Below are positions 1-6,022 of a stretch of 10,686 nt of DNA, in pieces. The position numbers and the translations under genes were made by a program. Position 1 is the stretch's first letter, and every line of letters begins with the position of its first letter. This DNA is from Chitinophaga pinensis (GTDB lineage: Bacteria > Planctomycetota > Phycisphaerae > Phycisphaerales > SM1A02): contig CALQCP020000064.1 of NCBI GenBank assembly GCA_943329105.2, positions 1-10,686 of the forward strand, given 5' to 3'. The notes under the pieces were generated by a model. The model was not told where the DNA came from. It made no database searches and saw nothing but the letters and a program-made list of their open reading frames with translations.

Positions 1-3000
1 TCGAAGGCGGCGGTGAAGCGCGCTTCCAGTAGGTGTACAGACTGCGGCGCCAGAGATCGTCACCCGTACCCTGGTCGTACGCCTTGGTGTTGCTGGTGGG
101 CATGCTTGTTTCCTGCCACAAACCGTCCGGCTGATATGGCTTGACGCTTGGCCCGCCGAGCCGCTCGCGCAGCAATCCGCCCACATACAAAGCTTGATCG
201 CGAATCTGCTCCGCCGATAGACGCTGCCGAGGGAACCACGACAGCATCCGATCTTCCGGATCATGCGCTGCGACGTCCGGACGCACGCGCGATGACTGCC
301 GATACGCCTGACTGGAGACAATCTGCTTGACCAATCGACGCACGTCCCAGCCGTGGTCGCGGAAGTCAGTAGCGAGCCAATCCAGCAATTCCATGTGCGA
401 AGGCCACTCGCCTTGCAATCCAAAGTCTTCACTGGACTTCACCAGACCGCGCCCGAAGAACTGTTCCCAGAATCGATTGACGACCACGCGCGCGGTCAGT
501 GGATTTTGTGCGCTCACTAGCCACTCTGCCAAGCCACGTCGATCATTCGGCGCGTCGGCAGGAAGTGTCCCGAGCGCAGCAGGAATTCGCCGCGAAACCT
601 TGCGCGTCTCATCGGGCTGGTCATACAAGCCGCGCTTCATGACAAACGTATCCACCGGGGTAGCGCGTTCCTGCATCACCATGGTGCGCGGAGATGTTTG
701 CGCAAATGCGGTTCGTTCCCGATCGGCCGCAGCAAATGCCTCGGCACGAACCTGATACGTGGGCGACTGCGCGGCGCGCCATGACGCAATGGCCGCGTCA
801 ATGACTGCGGGTCGTACCGAATCTGCAGGCATCGCCAACGCCACCGCTCCGCGCCCAATGTCTGAGGGGCGCGGCAATTCGCGGTGATAGAAGCCACCGT
901 CTGATCCGGTGTTCACCACCTTGCACACCAAGAGATTGGAACCAACAACCAGCGGAACCACCACATGATCGCGCGCGGAAGCAATGGATCGATCAATCTT
1001 GTTCTCATGAATGCGCACGCCGTTGGCGTAGACCTGCAATCCGTCGTCGGACCCAAGTGACAGTTCAATGGAGCCAGGGGTTGCCGACCACAACTCGCGC
1101 GCGACAAACTCCGCATCAATTCCTTGCGCAAGACCAACTGGCTCCGCTTCCTTGACGCCGGGCGCATACCGCCACTTAAACGTCCCGTCACCTGTGACGC
1201 CGAAGGTTGCATTCAGGTCGAGCGGCACAGCCTTCTCCGGGCCAAACACCGTCTGGTAGCCAGCATTGGCGTCACTGATCGGAAAGGGCCCCACGATGTA
1301 CCAACTACTTGACGCCGTTGGCAGTTCTGCAATCAGCGAATCCGAAGCAGCGCCCGCATGAATACGCACGCGACCAAATGCGTGCTGCGGGTACGGCGAC
1401 TTGGTCACTAGCTTCACACGCAACTCCGTACCGCCCGGGAATCCGAATGGCTGCGCCGCCATGAACAGTGCGGCGCGCGCACCCGGTTCGTTCTGTGCAT
1501 TGACCGCCCACACGCGCCCATCACGACGCAGCGCATTGGCTACTCGGTAATCGCCATCCGCTTGTTCCACGTCAGCCCACGCCCACGCCAGCGCAACATT
1601 GTGCCGCTTGGTGGGATCGGTCACCGATACCGCCTCCACTTCGATGGCGTCCAGCACGGCATTGCCGTTTGCTGCTCGTCCAACGCGACCGCCAGGAAGC
1701 GACGAATCAGTCATCGCCTCCAGAGCGATGGCGCGCAAATTGGTGGCGTCGGTGCGGTACGTCAAGGTCTGCTCATCGTTGGCCGGATTCTCACCGGAGG
1801 AAAGCACGCTGCCGTCGGGCTGCACCGTGAGCGTGGTCTTCTCGGCACTGACTGCTGAGACAAAGCGCAGCGCGGCCCAGTGAATTCCTTCGGTACTGAT
1901 CTGCGTGCGAAATGCTGCGAACGCAGCACGCTCGGTATCGCTCATCGCATCGCGCGCGGCACGCGCATCGGTAGCCGCTTGTGTCAGAATGCTCAAGCGC
2001 GCAGCATGTTCTGGCGTGGGTACCTCGATGGATGGCTCATACGCACGGTTCGGGTCCATCGTCTGCGAATAGATGCCCGGCTGTTCATTGGAATTGAAGA
2101 ACGCGAGCAGTGAGTAGAAGTCTTCCTGCGTCACGGGATCAAACTTATGGTCATGACAACGCGCGCACTGCAGTGTGAGTCCAAGGAACGCAGCACCTAC
2201 GGTGGCGGTGCGATCAACCGCGTATTCCATGAGGTATTCGGCGTCGATTGCCCCGCCCTCGTCACTGGTGACATGCGCGCGATTAAATCCACTGGCGATC
2301 TTCTGCTGCACCGTGCCATCGGGCATGAGGTCACCCGCCACCTGTTCAACCACAAACTGGTTGTATGGCATGTTGTCACGGAAAGCGGCAAGCACCCAAT
2401 CGCGCCACAGCCACATCTGTCGACCGTTGTCCTGATGAATGCCGCAGGTATCCGCATAGCGCGCCACATCAAGCCACGGAATGGCCATGCGTTCGGCGTA
2501 TCGGCTTCGATACGGTTCCTGAGTCAGCAGTCGATCGACCAATACCTCGTAGGCATCGGCACGCTCATCGGTAAGGAACGAAGCGGTCTCTTCCAGAGTG
2601 GGCGGAAGTCCAGTGAGATCCAGGAAGACGCGGCGGCACAGCGTGGCGCGATCAGCTTCCGAGTTTGGTGCGATGGCCGCACGCTCAAGCGCGGCAAGAA
2701 TGAAATTGTCGATCGGTGTCCGCGGCCAAGCAACGTCATGCACCGTGGGAACAGTGGGCACCGTCGGCACGGTGAACGCCCAATGCGATTCGTACAGCGC
2801 GCCCTCGGCGATCCACTGCCGAAGCATCGCCTGTTCATTCCGGCTGAGCGCATGCTTGCCACTATCAGGTGGCGGCATGACGATGTCCGCGTCGACGGAT
2901 GCAATGCGTTGCAGCAGCAGTGATTCATCCGGATGACCGGGAACGATCGCCGCGCCGTCTTTACGCGGCGCGGTGGCTCCCTCAAACGAGTCGAGACGCA

Positions 3001-3250
3001 GCCCCGCTTTCTGCTTGGCGCGGTCGGGGCCATGACAGAGGTAGCAGCGGTCGGACAGGATTGGACGAATGTCCCGACCGAAGCGAATGGGATCAGCGGC
3101 GACAATGGACGCCACGGACGACGGAGGCGACGGCGGCGGAGACATCACAGCCCCGGCGGCAACCAGCGTGGTGCCGACAGCGAGGGCTGCGAGAATCGCG
3201 CGCCGGGAGAGCATGTAAGTCGTACCGAGGGCGAGCGCCAGGGTTGCCAT
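1..3250 (-). CDS. Exported PSCyt1-DUF1549-DUF1553 planctomycete protein (C-terminus outside window)
   Basis: Frame is open from ATG 3250 to the window edge (1083 codons seen); an in-frame TAG at 3271-3269 bounds it upstream. Domains in order: signal peptide about residues 13-36 with a twin-arginine-like LSRRAIL; PSCyt1 with haem-type CYLCH at 69-73 inside RDIRPILSDRCYLCHG; linker beginning HWAF (156-159) followed by a VPT repeat; DUF1549 (PSCyt2) ending in CARCHDHKF (362-370); a beta-rich middle with a discoidin-like stretch from about 505 (LEAMTDSSLPGG) and a PA14-like segment with SDDGLQVYANG (734-744); DUF1553 with VMQER, YDQPDE, NPLTARVVVNRFW (916-928), and SLYTYWKR near the cut. The family is usually somewhat over 1000 residues, so perhaps 100-150 are missing. 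In planctomycetes such genes commonly precede a DUF1501 gene, which would lie beyond the left edge. The biochemical role is not established; a periplasmic, possibly redox-linked function is inferred. ATG 3214 (residue 13) is an attractive alternative start because it gives a cleaner signal peptide. No clear ribosome binding site precedes either. Confidence 0.93.
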   Translation of the reverse strand, partial: MATLALALGTTYMLSRRAILAALAVGTTLVAAGAVMSPPPSPPSSVASIVAADPIRFGRDIRPILSDRCYLCHGPDRAKQKAGLRLDSFEGATAPRKDGAAIVPGHPDESLLLQRIASVDADIVMPPPDSGKHALSRNEQAMLRQWIAEGALYESHWAFTVPTVPTVPTVHDVAWPRTPIDNFILAALERAAIAPNSEADRATLCRRVFLDLTGLPPTLEETASFLTDERADAYEVLVDRLLTQEPYRSRYAERMAIPWLDVARYADTCGIHQDNGRQMWLWRDWVLAAFRDNMPYNQFVVEQVAGDLMPDGTVQQKIASGFNRAHVTSDEGGAIDAEYLMEYAVDRTATVGAAFLGLTLQCARCHDHKFDPVTQEDFYSLLAFFNSNEQPGIYSQTMDPNRAYEPSIEVPTPEHAARLSILTQAATDARAARDAMSDTERAAFAAFRTQISTEGIHWAALRFVSAVSAEKTTLTVQPDGSVLSSGENPANDEQTLTYRTDATNLRAIALEAMTDSSLPGGRVGRAANGNAVLDAIEVEAVSVTDPTKRHNVALAWAWADVEQADGDYRVANALRRDGRVWAVNAQNEPGARAALFMAAQPFGFPGGTELRVKLVTKSPYPQHAFGRVRIHAGAASDSLIAELPTASSSWYIVGPFPISDANAGYQTVFGPEKAVPLDLNATFGVTGDGTFKWRYAPGVKEAEPVGLAQGIDAEFVARELWSATPGSIELSLGSDDGLQVYANGVRIHENKIDRSIASARDHVVVPLVVGSNLLVCKVVNTGSDGGFYHRELPRPSDIGRGAVALAMPADSVRPAVIDAAIASWRAAQSPTYQVRAEAFAAADRERTAFAQTSPRTMVMQERATPVDTFVMKRGLYDQPDETRKVSRRIPAALGTLPADAPNDRRGLAEWLVSAQNPLTARVVVNRFWEQFFGRGLVKSSEDFGLQGEWPSHMELLDWLATDFRDHGWDVRRLVKQIVSSQAYRQSSRVRPDVAAHDPEDRMLSWFPRQRLSAEQIRDQALYVGGLLRERLGGPSVKPYQPDGLWQETSMPTSNTKAYDQGTGDDLWRRSLYTYWKRASPPPS
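2741..2773 (-). repeat. 9-bp coding microrepeat (Val-Pro-Thr units)
   Basis: Within the PSCyt1-DUF1549 linker, residues 160-170 read TVPTVPTVPTV, encoded by three to four imperfect 9-bp units. Related proteins usually have a short Pro/Val-rich link between the HWAF motif and the start of DUF1549. Here it seems to have grown by unit duplication. Third-base differences between units show it is not very recent. Confidence 0.75.
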
Positions 3251-3294
3251 GGAACTCAGATTGCATGCCTAGGAAAGTGGGTATTTGGCAACCC
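3241..3294. repeat. 9-bp perfect inverted repeat around the start of the DUF1553 gene
   Basis: GGGTTGCCA at 3241-3249 is matched by its exact reverse complement TGGCAACCC at 3286-3294, with 36 bases between. The left arm covers part of the ATG and the next codons of the minus-strand gene; the right arm lies in the divergent gap and is followed by the palindrome CCGCGCGCGG (3293-3302). It could be an operator or an RNA stem masking the start codon. Chance is also possible. The rest of the gap (3251-3335) shows no convincing promoter on either strand; TTGGCA at 3285-3290 resembles a -35 element but has no good -10 partner. Confidence 0.35.
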
Positions 3295-3335
3295 GCGCGC
3301 GGCAATCTTCTACCCCGTGACCCGTTTCATTGTCG

Positions 3336-3755
3336 ATGACACCAGTCATGCGCTCTTCCCCATGCTTCGCCGCCGCTGTCGCAATCGCCCTGCTCAGCGC
3401 CTGCCGCGCGCCTGCACCCGCGCCCCTGGCTATGAACATCGATGCCTACCTCGTCACGGACGTGGGAGGCAGCGCTCCCGACCAGGTCATGACCACGGTG
3501 ACCCTCCGCGACTCGGCGGGCGCCGTGGTCGCTAGGCCCCGGATCTTTGCGTATGTGGGTTCGCCAGCCACCTTTCAGATGGGAGACGGCGAGACCAGCT
3601 TCAAAGTGGTGATCAATTCTGCCCGAAATCCACAGGAAGTCCTGGTGACCGCAACCCTCACCCAGGGCGATGCCGGAGCGCCGAGTACGGTCACATCACT
3701 GGCGAAGACATCACTGCCCCCGGCGCCGACGCTTTGGAAACCGACCGGAAGCTAA
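3336..3755 (+). CDS. Small lipoprotein of unknown function
   Basis: 139 residues from ATG 3336; ATG 3348 is an equally good start and gives a textbook lipoprotein signal, MRSSPCFAAAVAIALLSAC, with lipobox LSAC. A TTG at 3330 is a third, less likely option. The mature part is mostly beta-type sequence: a stretch around IDAYLVTDVGG, then VARPRIFAYVGSPATFQMGD, then SFKVVI and VLVTATLTQ. The pattern of PRI, a hydrophobic link, G-x-P-A-x-x-x-x-G and alternating hydrophobics recalls the strand segment of secretin-type proteins (PRV...GQPATIxxG), but this is far too short to be a secretin and the likeness may be only structural. I recognise no named family. The gene stands alone, divergent from the DUF1553 gene and convergent with speA. 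Confidence 0.72.
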   Translation: MTPVMRSSPCFAAAVAIALLSACRAPAPAPLAMNIDAYLVTDVGGSAPDQVMTTVTLRDSAGAVVARPRIFAYVGSPATFQMGDGETSFKVVINSARNPQEVLVTATLTQGDAGAPSTVTSLAKTSLPPAPTLWKPTGS

Positions 3756-3766
3756 CAGAGCGCTCG

Positions 3767-3850
3767 CAGGGTTCGAGCCCCGCAGCGCAACGTTCGGACC
3801 TCACACCGCAGGCTCGAGCCCCTCAGCGCAGGCTCCAGCCCATCAGCGCA
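3767..3850. repeat. Four imperfect ~21-bp tandem repeats in the convergent gap
   Basis: Units of 22-23 bases lie at 3767-3789, 3788-3810, 3809-3830 and 3829-3850, overlapping by two bases (period 20-21). The shape is CAGG-TTCGAGCCC-CAGCGCA. Units 1, 3 and 4 are close to each other; unit 2 is diverged, matching unit 1 at about 16 of 23 positions. The array starts 12 bases after the lipoprotein stop and ends 4 bases before the speA stop, so it makes up nearly all of the gap. Without spacers and with a 20-21 base period it is not a CRISPR array. Confidence 0.7.
3769..3821. terminator. Possible stem-loop between convergent genes, no T tract
   Basis: Bases 3769-3779 (GGGTTCGAGCC) can pair with 3811-3821 (GGCTCGAGCCC) over 11 positions with one G-U wobble in the plus-strand RNA; the loop is 31 bases. 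The right arm contains the self-complementary GGCTCGAGCC. It is placed where both the small lipoprotein and speA need to stop transcription, but no run of T follows on either strand, so intrinsic termination is not shown. The pairing is a by-product of the tandem repeats. Confidence 0.25.
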
Positions 3851-3853
3851 GTC

Positions 3854-5860
3854 TTAGCGATTCTCTGTTTCGAGGTACGTGTACCCCGACAACCCAGCTT
3901 CATACGCCTTCAGAAGGCCCTGGCTCTCCGCCACGGTCATCTGCTTGTTGACGACGGCCTTCTCGCACTCGCGGCGAACCTCGCCGAAGAGCCGCGCCAA
4001 GTCGTAGTGGACGTAACTGAGGACGTCGCGGACCGCGTCGCCCTCAATGATTTCATCGATCCACCACTCGCCCTGGTCGTCCACTTTGACGTGAGCCACG
4101 TGGGTGTCACCGAAGAGGTTATGCAAGTCGCCGAGCGTCTCTTGATACGCGCCCACTAGGAACGCGCCCAACAAGTACTCCTCGCCGTCCTCGAAGTCAT
4201 GCAGTTCGATCCACTTCTTGACGTCGTGGTCGTCCACAAATCGGTCAATCTTGCCGTCGGAATCGCAGGTCAGATCGGCGATGGTCGCCTTGCGGGTGGG
4301 ACGCTCACCGAGCCGATGAATCGGTGCAATCGGGAACAGTTGGTTGATGGCCCACACATCGGGCATGCTCTGGAAGATCGAGAGGTTGCAGAAATACGTA
4401 TCGCTCAGCGCGCTCTCCAAATCTCCAAGCTCCTCGGGCGGCCGGCTCATGGAACGCGCAATGTCGCGAATCTTGGCACAGCTTGCCCAGAAGATGTTGT
4501 CGACCAATGCACGGTGTTCCAGACTCATGAGGCCGACGCTGAAGAGGCGCAACGCCTCGTCGCGATCCTCAAGCATGTCGTTGTAATGCTCAACAAGCCG
4601 ACGCTCAGCGATGTTCTTGTAGACGTCAAAGATGTCCACCAGCGGTCGTGGCAATTCGGTCTCGCCAGCCGCAGGCGGTGGCAATTCAGCGGGAACCGTG
4701 AAACGGTCCAACCGATTGGCGCCGAGTACATCAAAGATCAACACACTCTGCTGCGCAACCATGGCGCGGCCCGACTCACTGACGATGGTTGGATGCTCTA
4801 CGCCCTCTTCATCGCACACGGTCATGATCTTGTAGACCACGTTGGACGCGTACTCCTGCAGCGTGTAGTTCATGGAGAACTCAAAGCTGGTTTGGCTACC
4901 GTCGTAATCGATGCCCAGCCCGCCGCCAATATCGATGTACTTCATTCCCGCGCCGGCCTTGGCCAACTGCGTATAGATGCGCGCGAGTTCATTGATCCCC
5001 TGATTCACCTGACGAATGTCATGAATCTGGCTGCCCATGTGGCAATGCAGAAGCTGCAAGCAATCTTCCATTCCCTTGGAACGGAGGATCGAGAGCACTT
5101 CCAGGACCTCAGTCATGCTGAGACCAAACTTCGCCTTCAGCCCGCTCGAGTGGCGCCAACGACCGGCACCCTGCGCTGCCAGATTGACGCGCACGCCGAT
5201 AGTTGGACGAACGCCATGTTGCTCATAGAACCGCAAGATCAACTTGAGTTCAGTGATGTTCTCAATCACCGGAATGATGTTGCGCCCAAGCTTCTTGGCG
5301 AGCGCCGTGAACTCAATGTATCGCTCTTCCTTGAAGCCATTGCAAATGATCAGCCGCTCAGGAGTATCGCTGGTCATCCCCATGACCGCTAGAAGTTCTG
5401 GCTTGCTGCCAGCCTCGAGGCCAAAGCCGAGGCCCTTGCCTGCGTCGCGCACTTCTTCAACAACGCGGCGCTGCTGGTTCACCTTGATCGGGAACACACC
5501 TTGATACGTGCCGTGATATCCATGCTCAACAATGGCGCCGCGGAATGCTTCGGCAATGTCAACCAAGCGCTGCTTCAACAGATCACTGAAATGGATCAGG
5601 AGCGGCGTGCGAAAGCCGCGCTCGCGCATACCGGCGACCACTTCATAGAGGTCGACCGCAATGGCGGGATTGCGCTGCGGATGGACCACCACATGGCCTG
5701 CCGCATTGACATCAAAGAAGCCCTTGCCCCAGTTGCGGATTGAATAGAGCGATGCCGATTCCTCGACGCTCCACCCAAGTTCGGTCGCCGCTCGCGTGGC
5801 GCGCGAGCGGGGTGCGGGGACGGGAACGGATGATGTGGATTCGGTGAGTGTGTCTGCCAT
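3854..5860 (-). CDS. speA: Biosynthetic arginine decarboxylase (SpeA)
   Basis: Converts L-arginine to agmatine and CO2, the first step of the agmatine route to putrescine and other polyamines; PLP-dependent, fold III (alanine racemase-like barrel). From ATG 5860 the protein is 668 residues, against about 658 in E. coli. Visible motifs: GVFPIKVNQ with the PLP lysine at K126; NGFKEERYI (174-182); HCHMGSQIHD (272-281); GGGLGIDYDGS (312-322) for phosphate binding; SESGRAMVAQQSV (361-373); DLTCDSDGKID (529-539), where C532 matches the catalytic cysteine of the dimer-shared active site; GAFLVGAYQETLGDLHNLFGD near the end. The frame stays open to GTG 6007, but the extra 49 residues are unlike the family and fall in A+T-rich leader DNA. 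No agmatinase or agmatine deiminase gene is in the window. It follows hscA on the same strand after 162 bases and converges on the small lipoprotein gene. Confidence 0.97.
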   Translation of the reverse strand: MADTLTESTSSVPVPAPRSRATRAATELGWSVEESASLYSIRNWGKGFFDVNAAGHVVVHPQRNPAIAVDLYEVVAGMRERGFRTPLLIHFSDLLKQRLVDIAEAFRGAIVEHGYHGTYQGVFPIKVNQQRRVVEEVRDAGKGLGFGLEAGSKPELLAVMGMTSDTPERLIICNGFKEERYIEFTALAKKLGRNIIPVIENITELKLILRFYEQHGVRPTIGVRVNLAAQGAGRWRHSSGLKAKFGLSMTEVLEVLSILRSKGMEDCLQLLHCHMGSQIHDIRQVNQGINELARIYTQLAKAGAGMKYIDIGGGLGIDYDGSQTSFEFSMNYTLQEYASNVVYKIMTVCDEEGVEHPTIVSESGRAMVAQQSVLIFDVLGANRLDRFTVPAELPPPAAGETELPRPLVDIFDVYKNIAERRLVEHYNDMLEDRDEALRLFSVGLMSLEHRALVDNIFWASCAKIRDIARSMSRPPEELGDLESALSDTYFCNLSIFQSMPDVWAINQLFPIAPIHRLGERPTRKATIADLTCDSDGKIDRFVDDHDVKKWIELHDFEDGEEYLLGAFLVGAYQETLGDLHNLFGDTHVAHVKVDDQGEWWIDEIIEGDAVRDVLSYVHYDLARLFGEVRRECEKAVVNKQMTVAESQGLLKAYEAGLSGYTYLETENR

Positions 5861-5895
5861 CGATGGAGCGGCGCGCGGTAAGGACCACCGGCGCC

Positions 5896-5940
5896 AAGGA
5901 GTAAATGATAGGAAGAATGTTGAAAAAGAAAAGTGAAATC
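5896..5940 (-). promoter_or_regulatory. A+T-rich leader of speA, possible promoter
   Basis: The 162-base gap between hscA and speA contains a distinctly A+T-rich patch at about 5901-5939, unlike its G+C-rich surroundings. On the minus strand it reads as a pyrimidine-rich run followed by TATCAT (plus-strand 5905-5910), a passable -10 element about 45 bases before the speA ATG. No good -35 hexamer sits at 16-18 bases from it. This would allow speA its own promoter, but readthrough from hscA is equally possible. Confidence 0.3.
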
Positions 5941-5969
5941 GCCGCGAGTTGTCAGTTGTCGCCCCGCAC

Positions 5970-6000
5970 GGCGCGCGTGCCCGGATCGGTACCGCGCACC
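5970..6000 (-). terminator. G+C-rich hairpin downstream of hscA, no T tract
   Basis: GGCGCGCG (5970-5977) pairs with CGCGCACC (5993-6000) over eight positions, one of them a G-U wobble in the minus-strand RNA, with a 15-base loop. It starts 22 bases after the hscA stop. No T run follows, so it is a weak terminator candidate; it may instead protect the 3' end or be a chance product of high G+C. Confidence 0.22.
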
Positions 6001-6022
6001 GGCACACAGCCGAAACGCGTCA

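Noticed and set aside
2147..2923. 258-codon open frame on the plus strand
   Set aside because: Antisense to the conserved PSCyt1/DUF1549 region of the minus-strand gene; no domain or signal in the translation.
3767..3789. GGTTCGAGCCC resembling a tRNA T-arm
   Set aside because: The flanking bases do not form a 5-bp T stem, and the sequence upstream is lipoprotein coding DNA with no D-arm, anticodon arm or acceptor pairing.
3767..3850. CRISPR array
   Set aside because: Units abut with a 20-21 base period and leave no spacers; no cas gene is present.
4199..5392. 397-codon open frame on the plus strand
   Set aside because: It lies wholly antisense to speA, whose protein matches its family from end to end. 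The opposite-frame translation has no recognisable domain and is explained by third-position G+C bias.
5861..6007. 49-residue N-terminal extension of SpeA from GTG 6007
   Set aside because: The residues are unlike the family, the DNA is partly A+T-rich leader, and ATG 5860 gives the expected length.
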